Assembly (NCBI GenBank): GCA_029255685.2
Contig: CM055319.2
Span: 19,805,247-19,869,246 of the forward strand
Length of the DNA: 64,000 nucleotides
Direction of reading: 5' to 3'
Source of the DNA: Silene conica
Taxonomy: Eukaryota; Streptophyta; Magnoliopsida; Caryophyllales; Caryophyllaceae
The position numbers and the translations under genes were made by a program. Of this stretch, positions 36,617 through 48,764 are shown piece by piece. The notes under the pieces were generated by a model that searched no databases, was not told the origin of the DNA, and was given only the letters and a program-made list of their open reading frames with translations. How positions within the stretch are numbered: position 1 is the stretch's first letter; every line of letters starts with the position of its first letter.

Positions 36617-38155
36617 ATCGCTTAGATTGTATTGCAATGAACGATTGGTAGAGTATTTTTATTAAACTCAATTTTTAATTAAATACACCAAATCATCAAT
36701 TACTTCACTGTGCTTCCTTGGTTTTATCGAAAACCAAATACACCACTCTCAAATTACGTGAGACGAATAAGTTTATTTGGCAATTTTATTAACCATTGTT
36801 GCCGACGAAGTCCGCGATTAACACTATCACCATCTCATCTCCTTTCTTCACTTATCACCAAGCAACAAAATTCCTTTATTCTACACGTAGATACATTTTT
36901 ATTACTTTTTACTTTTTACATAAACCTAAATACATTTCTTTACGGGGTAGATACATTTTTTTTACTTACACCTAGATACATTTTTTGACGGAGTAGATAT
37001 ATTTTTTTTTTCTTTTTTACTTTTTTACATAAACCTAGATACATTTTTTGACGGACTAGATACATTTTTTTACTTAAGCTTAGATACATTTTTCGACGGA
37101 GTAGATACATTATTTTTACTTTATTACATAAACCTAGTTACATTTTTTGCGGAGTAGATACATTTTTTTTTACTAAACCCAGATACATTTTTTGACGGAG
37201 TAAATATATTTTTTTTACTTTTTCACATAAACCTAGATATATTTTTTGACGGAGTAAATACATTTTTTTTACTTAAACCTAGATACATTTTTCGACGGAG
37301 TAGATAAACTTTTTTTTTTATTTTTTTTACATAAACTTAGATATATTTTTTGACGGAGTAGATACATTTTTTTTACTTAAACCTAGATACATTTTTCGAC
37401 GGAGTAGATACATTTTTTTTTACTTTTTACATAAATCTAGTTACATTTTTTAACGGAGTAGTTACATTTTTTTACTTAAGCCTAGATACACTTTTTGACG
37501 AAATAGATACTTTTTTTTTACTTTATTACATAAACCTAGTTACATTTTTTGACGGAGTAGATACTTTTTTTTTTTACTTAAACCTAGATACGTTTTTTGA
37601 CGGAGTAAATACATTTTTTTACTTTTTTACATAAACCTAAATAAATTTTTTTGACGAAGTAGATATATTTTTTTTACTTAAACCTAGATACATTTTTCGA
37701 CGGAGTAGATGCATTTTTTTTTACTTTTTTACTTTTTTACATAAACCTAATTACATTTTTTAACAGAGTAGATACATTTTTTTTACACTATGACAAAAAC
37801 CATCAAGCAACAAATTTCAGTTATTGAACTACGAAAGATGACGTAACAACAACGATTATCATCGACATGTTAGTCGGAAGCAAATGGTGAAAACGAGAGA
37901 CTCAACCAATACTAAATACTAATTAACCAACGCGCAAACGGTGAAAACGAGAGATTCAACCAATACTAATTAACTAACGCATTTAATAATCTCTTGGAAA
38001 AACATGATCCACTCGTACAAATAATATACTACAATACTCCATAGTCCACTAATTAAGAACTCCATAATTCACTAATAAAAATACTCCCCAGCATTCTCAT
38101 TCCTGTATACACACATCGGATCTTTTAATCTCCATCAGGGGTCCGTCTACGAAAC
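36617..38155 (+). mobile_element. Minisatellite-bearing TIR-family fragment
   Basis: Unique AT-rich sequence, then a forward minisatellite array (36886-37786), then two direct copies of GGTGAAAACGAGAGA-TCAACC (about 37886 and 37937) with adjoining CAATACTAA. It resembles the inside of E1 and E2, but its own TIRs are not clear. Confidence 0.45.
36886..37786 (+). repeat. Minisatellite array, ~55-bp unit
   Basis: About 16 units, same orientation as 1512-2795. The half-unit order (long unit with CATAAACCTAG alternating with short ACTTAAACCTAG) is more regular here. Confidence 0.92.
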
Positions 38156-38743
38156 CGAGGGGGTGATAACTACGTTGAGAACGGTGAGAACGCACCATAT
38201 ACAATCTATATAAAAGTATATAACAACAACCGCTAAACATTAATTGGACACGTGTCGCATCCACGTTAAAAAATTTCCCGCCCAACTTCCTAGGTTGTAA
38301 AATCGATTTTGGAAAATATTGTAAAAACTTTTTTAAAATAGAAAATTGAATGATGCATGGGCCGAATCAATCAGATATTAAAACATAGATAAAGCGTGAT
38401 AACCAAATATTCTATAAAAATATTTGTATATTCTTAAACCAAATATTCGTACTAATATATTTTTAAACCAAAAAGATGCATACAAATATATATTTCAATA
38501 TTGTCTTTCTAAATTATTACCTTCCTTAAAAAAACTATCATATCATTCTTCAAGAATATATATTTCCCAATATACAAATTTTGTCATAGTCTCCAGTTAG
38601 TCATACATCAATTTTTACAATTATTTATTATTATATTTGAGTTTTGATATAAGTTTATTGCATCGCTAAGTTGATTTATACAAATATCATCCATATATCA
38701 TGTTATATCGTTTTAGAATGGTGTAAAAACTTTCAAGATATTT

Positions 38744-39328
38744 TCTTTTTTGAAGGGAAAAATCGTTTCATTAATCAAAAGTCTCTGGTAGTTACAACAT
38801 ATGTCAAGAATGACAGGACACAAAACGATTAAAATCAAATAAACCAAATTCTCGATCAACAGAAAATTTCTAAACTTGATGGGTTCATGAGACGCTTATG
38901 CACTTCCTCAAACATATCGCCTTCTGCGGCTTTTCATAAGAGGGTCTCCAAATTTTCTAAAGCATTGACAAGAAGCAAGTTCTTTTGACCAAAAAGTTTG
39001 TAACGAGCAATCTGACATCAGTTTTATCTCCATAGGATCAACAATGAAGGCGCCGATCTTCCACTTAATTCTTGAACCTCTCAAATAGAGGGAAAAATCT
39101 CACCAAAATGTGAGGACAATACTCACCAAAAGGTGAGAACAAAACTCACACAAAGGAGATAACAAGTCTCCAATAAAGGAGAGCCAAGAGGTTATTAACG
39201 TAAAAAACTTACAGAAGAACGAAACGGAAAATTTGGGCTTACCTCCACCAAAAAAGGTAGACGGCAGCCCCCAAGAGGTTGAATTAGGGTTTAGGTTTTT
39301 TTAGAGAGAGAGAATTGGAGAGAGAAAT
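38744..39328 (-). mobile_element. Short LINE-derived (or SINE-like) retroposon
   Basis: It is bracketed by the 13-bp duplication TTTCAAGATATTT (38731-38743 and 39329-39341). On the minus strand it begins with CT-rich leader sequence and ACCCTAATTCAACC, and ends TTAATGAAACGATTTTTCC then CTTCAAAAAAG, an A-rich tail typical of plant LINE 3' ends. It has no RT. It looks like an internally deleted LINE (5' and 3' ends joined) moved in trans. Its inside shows three variants of a CTCACCWWWWGGTGAG-like palindrome (39095-39150). Confidence 0.75.
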
Positions 39329-39799
39329 TTTCAAGATATTTGTTCATTAGAACTTTTATCAACAAATTTAATTAATATTTTTACTTTTATCAATAAATTT
39401 CAAGATATAAAAAAAGATATATGTGAATTGTAGGTTTTAAAATGATTTTATCACTCTCTTTCGAAAAAAAAGAACATACAACGATCAGATTTACTACTTC
39501 AGACCTAACTTTTAATTTTTAATTTTTAGTTGACCTTATGTGTATTTTTTCTGAGTGTTTTGACGTTTATAAATTATATTTTAAAAAATTTCCGCAAATT
39601 TAGCTGAACTTATATGTAATGTTTTTGAAATATATTGTAATTTTTGAGCATAATGTTTAAATAACAAATTTAGATATTTTATAATAAAATTAATAATCTT
39701 TAAAACAACACTCGGAAATTTTATTATAAAATTCAGAAATTGTACAACTACAACTTGATGGTAGTAATAAATATACAACCGGATAAAAAAAACCCTAGC

Positions 39800-41858
39800 A
39801 TGGAAAAACTCTCTAGCAGTCATCCTAATGATGATGAAAAATCTGCAAGATCAACGAAAAAATGTAAGATGAATCAATCCGACGAAGGAGGCACATCATC
39901 TACTTCAATGGATGTGGACTGCTCTTTCGTCCCAAGCACTTTCCCGTTACCTATCCAAGCAGCGGAAGAACAAATCGTTCAAAACGAGGGTTTCGATCCT
40001 CTGATGCAACCGGGAAACATGGACACATTCAGTGAGGAGAACCGCGCCATTCAAAGACCGATAGCCTCATATAAGGATTCGCTTAACAAAGGTATGAGAC
40101 CATCTTTTTCTTTGAATCTGTACCATGAATTCAACGTCGTGGATAATGAGATGTACGATGACACCTCTGACGATGATGTTGAGGATCCGCGTACAGGAAA
40201 CGACCCACTCTGCCCCACCGTTCTCCTTACGAAACAGGAAAAATTGAAAATCAGAAATAATTGGCGAGATTCGTTAATTATTAAGATGTTCGATAAAAAC
40301 TTAGGCCATTTCGCTTTGGTTAGACAATTAAAACGGAAATGGGCAACGAAATGAGATGTTACTTTCACGGATGTGGGATGTGGATACTATGTTATTCGCT
40401 TCACTAATAAGGCTGATTATGATTTTGTACTCACCGGAGGGCCTTGGATGATAGGAGATCATTATCTCACGATACGTAAGTGGGTCCCCAATTTCATAGG
40501 CACGGATGAACCAATTCGGTACCTCACTACGTGGATTCGTATCCCTCGACTGTCTGTGGAATACTACCATGAAGATATCCTTCACAAAATTGGTAGTAAA
40601 ATAGGGCGCGTGGTTCGTATCGATAGACCAACTATCAATGCTGAAAGAGGCCAGTTCATTCGAATGAGTGTAGAGGTCGATCTTACGAAACCCCTTCTCT
40701 CGAAATTCCGACTTAATGGAAAGGTCTGGATTATCCAATACGAAGGATTAAGACAAATATGCTATAAATGCGGGAAACTTGGCCATCTAGATTCCGTATG
40801 CCCTTCGTTTCCAGCCCCTAATGCAGCTGCAGACACGACTGTTTTGCAGCCAGTTCAGGAGCAGTGCGCTACAACTGAAACATTTACTAATGTCGTGGAG
40901 GAGACATTTGGGGAGTGGATGCACGTCAAGAAACCAAACCGAAAAAAAAGCTCCAAATAGTGAAAAGGATAAAACCTCTGTACGAATTACGAGTAATGCA
41001 CCAGAGTACTTGCTTGCGAAGAAAAAAGACGGTTCGGGATCACGTTTTTCAGCATTGGGAGACATGGAGAATGAGGTTTTTGGAATGCAAGGTGATTTCA
41101 ATAGTCTAATTGACATTCCAGTTACTGATGCCAACCCGAATAATGATAGAGTAGAGGCGGATTCGAACAATCCGATAATTGCAAATAACACGAATGGGCC
41201 AAATCCGAACACCAGCACGAACCATACTGGAGGCACTGCGTTTGCTCGTAATTTCGCGAAATATTCATCGAAAGCTATTCCGAAGAAACCAGTACACATT
41301 GGTAATTTACCTAATGCTAATACTCTGCCTATTTCGAATTCTTTAAGGATTCTACATAAGGAAAGTCCTATTCCTAACATAGGTGGAAAAGATATTGGGA
41401 ATCAAATTGACAATTCTAATAATAAGGAAAATCTAGACTCCTACCAAAACTCTACATCTATGCCCATAAATAAGCAAACACTATCTCACAGAATCAACAC
41501 ACACAAATCACAATTGAGAATCAATCGGAAAAATCACCTCCCTGCGTCCAGAATTTCCCAAGCCCGAATTCAAAAAAAATCAGCCGTCAAGATTTTCTTG
41601 CCGCCTGTCAATGTCGACGATAATTCGCTTCGACCCGCTCCGGATCCCTGTCACCCGCCACTCGACAATACCGCCATCCCAATATCCATGCTTGATATTA
41701 CCAATGATGGGTCCAGACATGGCAACTGCGATTCCGTTAGTACACACGATGGAGCTCGAAATCAATGTGTTTCTACCACCGATGACGATCTCGCCGGACT
41801 TGTTCATGGAGGCCAAGGTATTGCCAATGGTGATGCTAACTCTCACATGACTCTCTGA
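39800..41858 (+). pseudogene. LINE ORF1 (DUF4283 / CCHC), mutated
   Basis: The start ATG at 39800 is in frame with the longer open frame that begins upstream at 39740. The DUF4283 region includes LGHFALVRQLKRKW, then an in-frame TGA (40352-40354), then GCGYYVIRFTNKADYD, GGPWMIGDHYLTIRKW, and IRIPRLSVEYY. A CCHC zinc knuckle follows, CYKCGKLGHLDSVC (~40762-40800). A frameshift in an A-run near 40947 moves the rest, a low-complexity Asn/Ser-rich tail, into the frame ending at 41858. ORF1 proteins of plant L1 elements bind the element RNA. Confidence 0.88.
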
Positions 41859-41865
41859 GGCATAT

Positions 41866-44800
41866 ATGTCCTCGTTACCCTCTGTTCCTGTTAACTTAAT
41901 GGATAGGTACCCGAATAACATTAATACCCGCCCTCCACTCAGCCTTATGACGTGGAATGTACAAGGTGCAGGTAGTCCTGAATTTTTATCGATGTTGAAA
42001 GAATTAATTCGAGTTAACCGTCCTCAAGTATTGGCCTTAGTAGAAACTCGTATTAGTGGTGAAGTTGCGCAACGAGTGTGTGACAAGATTAACTTTGGCG
42101 GTAAAACAAGAGTTGATGCTGAAGGTTTCAGTGGCGGTATTTGGTTGTTTTGGAGGCCGGAAGAAGTAACAGTCAGTCCTATTTTTCACAGCTCTCAACA
42201 TATCACTGTGGAGATTTCGCGAACAGGTGAGGGGCCGTGGTTCTACACGGCGATTTACGCCAGCCCTGATTCGCTTCGAAGAGAAGATTTATGGCATGAT
42301 TTGGAGCACTTCGCTAGGACCAATAATAAGCCTTGGTTGGCGATGGGAGACTTCAATGAGACAAGGTATCTATCGGAGCGGAATGGGCAGAGTGATGGCA
42401 TGAGGCGACGATGTGCTAAATTCAATGCTTGGATAGAAAGGAATAATTGGGTAGACCTCGACTTTTCAGGACCGAATTACACTTGGTCTCGTGGGCATTC
42501 GGTTGACACAAGACAGTGGGCACGACTTGATCGGGCTATTTGTAATGAAGACTGGCGTATTATGTTCGAAGAAGGCTCCCTGAGACACCTACTTCAAAAT
42601 CAATCGCACCATTGTCCTATTGTGGTCAGCACTAATGGGTTCGCGCCAATACCAAGCATCCTCCGACCATTTCGGGTTCAGGCGTCTTGGCTATCGATCA
42701 TATGATAAATTTGAAGAATTCGTGGTTGATAACTGGAACAATGAGGAACCTATGATCCCTTTTATATACTCTTTCACGGATGAATTAAAAAAATGGAATC
42801 ACGAGGTTTATCGAAATATTTTTGATAGGAAGGCCGAATTGGAAAAATGGATTCTAGGAGTGCAAAAATTATTATCGCATTCGAATCAGCAGTACTTGCT
42901 GAAATTTGAGACAAAATTAAGAGCTCAACTTGATCATGTATTGCGTGAAGAAGAGCTCTTATGGTTCCAAAAATCGCGAATGGAACGGATTTGTGATGGT
43001 GATCGTAATACCCGCCTCTTTCACTTAAGCACCATCATTAGGCGAAAACAGAACCGTATTGAGGCGCTTCAGGATGGACAAGGTGAATGGCTTTGGGATG
43101 CAAAAGAGGTAAAAGATTTGGTTATTACGTATTTTAAATCTTTATTCGCGGGTGCTACTGTCGAATGCCGCTTCGAAGGGGTCCTTTCGAATTTTTATCC
43201 GTCTCTCTCAACGAATGAAAATCGAATTTTGGCGCGGGATTTCTCGGTTACTGAAATACAGAGTGCCTTAAAACAAATGTCACTGTTCAAAGCCCCAGGA
43301 CCCGATGGTTTTCAGGCACTTTTTTATCAATCACAATGGAGTACGGTTCGGCCGAGTCTTGAACGAATTGTTTTGGGAGCCCTGAATGATGAAATCATAC
43401 CGGATAGGATGGGAGAAGCTTTTTTGGCCTTAATACCGAAGGTGGATAATCCGCAGCAAGTTAAACAATTCCGACCTATTGGGCTGTGTAATGTCGTTTA
43501 CAAATTGATTACTAAGATGATTGTGAACAGGTTAAAACCCGTTCTTCCGATCCTTATCAATCCGGTACAAGCAAGCTTTGTTCCCCAAAGACAAATTACT
43601 GACAATATCATCCTAGTTCAAGAAGCCCTTCACTCGATGCGTAAGAAGAAGGGACGAAAAGGATTCATGGTCCTTAAGCTTGATCTTGAAAAGGCATATG
43701 ATAAATTGGAATGGCCCTTTGTCAATCATTACCTTATTGATATGGGATTACCACTCAAAATGGTACGAGTTATTATGAAGTTAATTCATTCAGTAACGTT
43801 AAATGTTCTATGGAATGGAGAAATGACTGAATTCTTCGCTCCCACAAGAGGTATAAGACAAGGTGACCCGCTTTCACCATATCTATTTACGATTTGTATA
43901 GAAAAACTGGGTCAAATTATTGCTCACGAGGCGCAAAATGGGAACTGGAAAGGCTTCCCGACGTGTCGAGGGGGACCCATACTTACTCACCTGTTCTTCG
44001 CGGATGATATTGTGCTTTTTTCAGAGGCGCGTGTTGAACAAAGTGAGGTAATCAATAATGCTTTGAAGCGATTTTGTGATGCTTCTGGCCTTCGGGTTTC
44101 GCGGGAAAAATCGAAAGCTTACTTCTCGCCGAACACCGATGAAGGGCTTCGGGAGTCTATTGTCGAGACTCTGGGTTTTGAAAGTACCGACAATTTGGGC
44201 ACCTACCTCGGTATGCCACCAATCCATGGGCGGGTCACTAAGGAGACATTCGAATTCGTTATTCAACGAGTTGATAAAAGTTTAACAGGTTGGAAGTTGA
44301 GAGGATTATCAATGGCGGGAAGAGCAACGTTAATTCAATCAACTTTAAATGCTTTACCGTCATATGCTATGCAATCGGCATATCTACCTAGAAGTGTGTG
44401 TGATGAACTAGACAAAAAGTCTAGGCGGTTTTTGTGGGGTGGTGATAGTGACTCTCGTGGACTTAGCTTGGTTTCCTGGGACATGGTTACTAATGAAAAG
44501 GAAAATGGGGGTCTGGGACTAAGATCGATGAGACAAGTCAATAGTGCTTTCATAGCTAAGCTTGGATGGCGAGTTCTCAAAGACCCAAACGCGCTTTGGG
44601 CGCGGGTTTTAAGACATAAATATGCAAGGGGAAGATGTGATATAGATATGTTTGAGGCCAGACAGGATTGTTCGAATGTGTGGAGAGGAATCGTAGAAGC
44701 GTCGGAGGTGTTGCAAAAAGGGCTCGGGTCAAACATAGGCAATGGTATTTCGACGTTGTTCTGGAAGCATAAATGGGCGACTGATACACCCTTGGAACAA

Positions 44801-46096
44801 CATACAAATTACGAGATTCCGGAACAGTTTCAATCAATGAATGTAGCGGACTTCTGGGATGATGCAATAGGTTGGAAATGGGAATTATTCGCTGACTTAC
44901 TTCCGACAGAAATCCTCCAAACAATTGCTTCCTTTGAAGTAGTACCGGGAGAAGCCAATACTGACAAATTTTACTGGGCAGAGACCCCTTCGGGTTTCTT
45001 TTCGGTGAAGTCAGCGATCAGACTTATTCGACAAATGCCATATCAAGACTCAAGCTCGTACTGGAAGTTACCTTGGACTACATGGGCACCGCAGAGAATG
45101 AGACTGTTTTATGGCTTTTAATGCATGACAGAATCATGTCTAATGTCAACCGAGCCCGGAGAGGTTTTACAGAAGACCCCTGCTGTGAGGTGTGTCCGGC
45201 TATCGAGGAGACAGCATTACTCATTCTGCGTGACTGCCCAAAAGCTCGTATGGTATGGAATCACTTTCCTTTTGCTCATATGGATTGGTTTACTTCCTCA
45301 AATAATATCAAGGATTGGGTTCTGTAATCTAGCCAAGAGGGGCCGAGGAGTCGCGGAGCATTGGGCTACTACTTTTGCAGTAGTCGTGTGGTGGTTGTGG
45401 CGCTGGCGGAATTGTAGGATCTTTAATCGACAGGAAACTATACCTACGAATTATTTTACTGCTCTCACAGATCGTATTCGTGAAGTTTTAGAGGCAAAAG
45501 ATACCAGAGATTTAATTACCCTTGGTAAGACTTCTCGCCGAAAGGAAGTTACTATTAGATGGTATGCACCGTCAGTAGATTGGGTTATGTTGAATGTCGA
45601 TGGGGCGTCTAAGGGAAATCCAGGTGTAGCAGGCGCATGAGGAATTATAAGAGACAGCACGGGGAAAGAACTCATCTCGTTTGCTGAGAAGTTGGGAATA
45701 ACTACTGTCACCAGAGCAGAATTAATGGCCCTGCGTAGAGGACTCATGATCGCAATAGAGAAAAAGTACCCTCGGATTTACATCCAAACAGATTCAAAGG
45801 TTATTGAGGGCTTCGTGAAAAATTTAGAGAAGGAGTTTCTCCCTACAGCACACTCCCATCTTATTCGTATTTGCAGATCGTTCTTTTATGAAACAGAATG
45901 GCAGGCGGAGATAATTCATGTTTACCGCGAGGCAAATTCATGTGCAGATTGGCTAGCTAATCTAGGAGTCGAACAAGAGATGAGTCTCCGTATTTTTGAG
46001 CCTGATCAAACACCAAGTCCGCTGCGAAGACTTATAAGCTCGGATGCCAGGGGGGTTGCTTGGCCTCGGCTGGTTTCAGTAGATGGCGCAACGTAA
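41866..46096 (+). pseudogene. LINE ORF2 (endonuclease, RT, zf-RVT, RNase H), mutated
   Basis: The APE-type endonuclease is in the first frame: SLMTWNVQGAGS, LALVETRI, WLAMGDFNE, WARLDRAI and HHCPIVVS. A shift near 42650 leads into the RT frame (to 45121): FKAPGPDGFQALFYQ, FRPIGLCNVVYKLITKMIVN, KLDLEKAYD, GIRQGDPLSPYLF and the active site FFADDIVLF. Further shifts near 45100-45130 and 45310 separate the zf-RVT region (CEVCPAIEETALLILRDCP). The RNase H begins MLNVDGASKGNPG, is cut by TGA at 45638-45640, and continues ARAELMALRRGL-like and IQTDSKVI. Each domain is recognisable, but no single frame spans it. Confidence 0.92.
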
Positions 46097-46233
46097 TTTG
46101 CTAGTAGTTTCGTGCTTGTAGTTAGTTTGTTCTTACGCTTCTTTTGTTTTTTGTTTTCGTCTTTTTCGCACGTTTTGTAGTCTGGGTTGTGTACCCACGT
46201 CTTTTCACCAAAAAAAAAAACTTGATGGTAGTA

Positions 46234-47070
46234 CATCAGATGCATAATCTGCTTCTTGCCGAGCTTTTAATAAATTTTGTACTTTGTAATATAACTTCAC
46301 GTAGTTTACTGTATAATTCTTTTTGATATTCATTGAACTCATTGACTATAATGCAGGCCAATTACGTACCCTACTTTTTTTAAAACTATTACATATTTCT
46401 AGCAACTTTTGTGTCTTTCTTTTCAAATATTTTGTATTAAATTGGATCGACAAATGACATTAAACTTTTATTCTTTCGAGTTGCGGGTTAATATTTTCGG
46501 GTTTTTTTTACCCTGAAAGATCGGATCAAATCAAGTCAGGTCGAGCCAGGTTTACGGGTCGAGTCATGTTTTGACAGGTCTAAAGCACACATAACCTTTT
46601 TTATTGGTCTTCTTAATCCTTCTTTTATTTCGCTGAAACATCAAATTTAATACTTTACATCCTTCAAATATTTTTTTCAATCCTACATATATATATGATA
46701 TTGGGTTTAATTTGGTTATTGGAACGGGTGTATATACTCGCCAGTTTTTATGAGCGATCCTGAATTCGTTGGTTAAGACTGTTTATGGGTGAGGATTTTA
46801 TTGATCCATCAATTTATGTTACCCTTCTGTCTCAATTATATGTATACATTTGACTAAAATACAACTCAAAACTTAAAAAAAGTAAATAAATAATTGGAAG
46901 AGATTATATATAAATTCTTTTGGTCAATCGATTATGACATTATTGAATCAGTTTATGGTTAACGCAATTAGACAACATTTTAATTTTAATGTAAAGTAGT
47001 TCATTTATATAAAATGTTATATACTTTATTATTATAATAATATAAAATTGTAAAATTTCATCTACACATT
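46234..47070. other. Helitron-like interior right of the LINE, no gene
   Basis: AT-rich. A GGGTCGAGTCA / GGTCGAGCCAGG stretch (46530-46585) is a small GC-rich repeat. Nothing coding is seen. Confidence 0.5.
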
Positions 47071-47101
47071 CCCGTGCAACTTTGCACGGGTTCTAAACTA
47101 G
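47071..47101 (+). other. Helitron 3' terminus: hairpin plus CTAG
   Basis: CCCGTGCAA pairs with TTGCACGGG around CT. Seven bases (TTCTAAA) follow before the terminal CTAG. The next base is T. Confidence 0.85.
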
Positions 47102-47732
47102 TAGAATATATATACTAGGTACACTGTTTTAGAGTATAGATTTTTTCAATCCTAGATACACTTTCTACAAAAAAACTTAACCATTGTTCATCTTCCCATA
47201 ATTACCCATCACCATTGTACCCGATACAAATCGTTCAAGAGATTGGTGTACTCATGTACGTAACCTAAATCTTCAACTTTGACCACATAATTTATGTATG
47301 TACCTGAAAATTTAGTGAAAATCGGTTATTACAAAGCAAATTGTGATATCGTAATCATAAAATCAAACTAAATTGAGTGAATCAATTAAAAATCTAGTTG
47401 AAAAATTACGATATTAGCTACTGTGAATTAATTGCACTGTACGGAGGAATGAACTATAAAATCGAATTGGGAATTGATGAACAAACTAGATCAGAGAGTT
47501 GAATTGATGAAGATTTGAAGTAATGGACAAACTAGATCATATCAAAAAATGGAGAACAACAATTAGAAGAAAACAAACCTGAGGTACAAGGCAATGAGAG
47601 AGAAAGCATTATGAATAAAAAGTGAAAGAGTGAATAATACGCGTGATGGCAGTTAATTTAATCACAAGCGTACAATTTACTTTAATCTTATGGTTGTGAG
47701 TCGTTCTCACCGAATGTTCGTTCTCACCCGAT

Positions 47733-47735
<3 letters not shown>

Positions 47736-47792
<57 letters not shown>
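47736..47792. repeat. (TA)n microsatellite
   Basis: About 28 TA units between the right TIR of E6 and the left TIR of the MITE at 47793. Confidence 0.97.
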
Positions 47793-47796
<4 letters not shown>

Positions 47797-48347
47797 CGAG
47801 ATCCGGTGAGAACCACCCTTATAATGAGAACCATGAGAACCCTCACTAAATCTCCACCAAATCTCGCTTCGAAAGTTTCGATGGATCATTTAGCATTACT
47901 TTAACTTATTCAAATACACACTTTAGTATCATTAAACAAAATTTATTGATTTTATTAACAAAATATATACTTAGTGTACGAAAATACAATTAGGTATACT
48001 AAAAGGGCTATAAATGCACGAAAACGACCACTACGTGCATGAAATTTTTTACATGCATGAAAATGAGTACTAGGTGCATGAAATAAGATGCTCTACGTGC
48101 ATTAAAACGAGTTCTAGGTGCATGAAAAATGATAGATACGTAAAAATCGGTAGTAGGTGCATGAAAATTAATAAAACGTATCTCACCTCGATTTCCGTCA
48201 CTAGAATATATTTTTTGGACCAAGAAATATGTTCTCTAGCCATAAAATTCCATGCCGAATCCAAATATGTCATTAATTTTTTGTTTAAAAGTTCGTAAGG
48301 TAGAGTTCTCATGGTTCTCATTATATTGGTGGTTCTCATAGGATCCC

Positions 48348-48349
<2 letters not shown>
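47793..48349 (+). mobile_element. Small TA-flanked MITE (557 bp)
   Basis: The left TIR is GAGATCCGGTGAGAACCACC then ATAATGAGAACCATGAGAAC; the right TIR (48300-48349) is its inverted copy. (TA)n tracts flank both sides. The TIR shares the GGTGAGAAC core with E1-E6 but is a separate subfamily. The inside (48010-48170) holds five imperfect ~33-bp repeats with GTGCATGAAA. No coding sequence. Confidence 0.8.
48010..48170 (+). repeat. Imperfect ~33-bp repeats with GTGCATGAAA
   Basis: TGCACGAAAACGA, GTGCATGAAATT, TGCATGAAAATGA, GTGCATGAAATAA, GTGCATTAAAACGA and GTGCATGAAAAATGA recur at roughly 30-36 bp spacing. Confidence 0.75.

Positions 48350-48350
<1 letters not shown>

Positions 48351-48378
<28 letters not shown>
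48351..48378. repeat. (TA)n microsatellite
   Basis: About 14 TA units between two related MITEs. Confidence 0.95.
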
Positions 48379-48381
<3 letters not shown>

Positions 48382-48449
48382 TTGGGATCCGGTGAGAACC
48401 ACCTTACAATGAGAACCTTGTGACAACTCTACCTTACGGACTTTTTTTT

Positions 48450-48458
48450 AAAAAATTA
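48450..48458. repeat. MULE2 target-site duplication, left copy
   Basis: AAAAAATTA, repeated exactly at 53845-53853. Confidence 0.9.
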
Positions 48459-48609
48459 GGGTTTTCCTCTTCTATACCCCTGTGTTTTTTCATTTTCTAT
48501 TTTATACCCCTGCCTTTTTTGAACCCCTCATTAGTACCCCTGAGTTGATTAATTAATATAATCCGTGATCAAAGAAGGGATTAGCCGTTAATACTTCCGT
48601 CAAACAGCC
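48459..48609 (+). repeat. MULE2 left terminal inverted repeat
   Basis: Begins GGGTTTTCCTCTTCTATACC. Contains three ATACCCCTG/GTACCCCTG repeats about 30-50 bp apart. Reverse complement of 53694-53844. Confidence 0.95.
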
Positions 48610-48764
48610 TACATGGCTGCTATGTTGGCATTTCCTCCTTTGATCTTCCCTTCATTCCTCTATCCTTTTATTTATCCCCAATTTCTCTTAAACCTAATTA
48701 ACATCATTTTCAATTGCAAAATCTCCCAAATTTTTTCCTTCAAATTTTTTCATCCTCTCTAATT

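Larger units (their letters stand above)
39767..46218 (+). mobile_element. L1-type LINE with RNase H, full length but mutated
   Basis: It is flanked by the target duplication CTTGATGGTAGTA (39754-39766 and 46221-46233) and ends in an A-run (46210-46220). Two ORFs are in the usual plant L1 order: ORF1 with a DUF4283 and zinc knuckle; ORF2 with endonuclease, RT, zf-RVT and a C-terminal RNase H. The 5' UTR is only about 33 bp, so a slight 5' truncation is possible. At least six frameshifts or stops show it is dead. Confidence 0.92.
38205..47101 (+). mobile_element. Non-autonomous Helitron-like element with nested insertions
   Basis: The 3' end has the Helitron signature: a 9-bp-stem hairpin CCCGTGCAA-CT-TTGCACGGG (47071-47090), seven bases, then terminal CTAG (47098-47101), followed by T. 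A matching 5' start, TCTATATAAAAGTATA, lies at 38205 directly after an A, so the element sits between A and T as Helitrons do. ACACGTGTC just inside the 5' end also recurs in plant Helitrons. It contains a LINE-derived insert (38744-39328) and an L1 LINE. Net length is about 1.8 kb, with no helicase gene. The 5' boundary is less certain than the 3' end. Confidence 0.65.
38156..47734 (+). mobile_element. TIR element E6, split by a Helitron-like element
   Basis: A diverged left TIR (38160-38195, GGTGATAACTACG then GGTGAGAACG) precedes the Helitron-like insertion. The right TIR is at 47698-47734 (CGTTCTCACCGAATG, CGTTCTCACCCGATCC), followed by (TA)n. Without insertions E6 is about 0.7 kb. The left TIR is weak, so the pairing is tentative. 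Confidence 0.45.
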
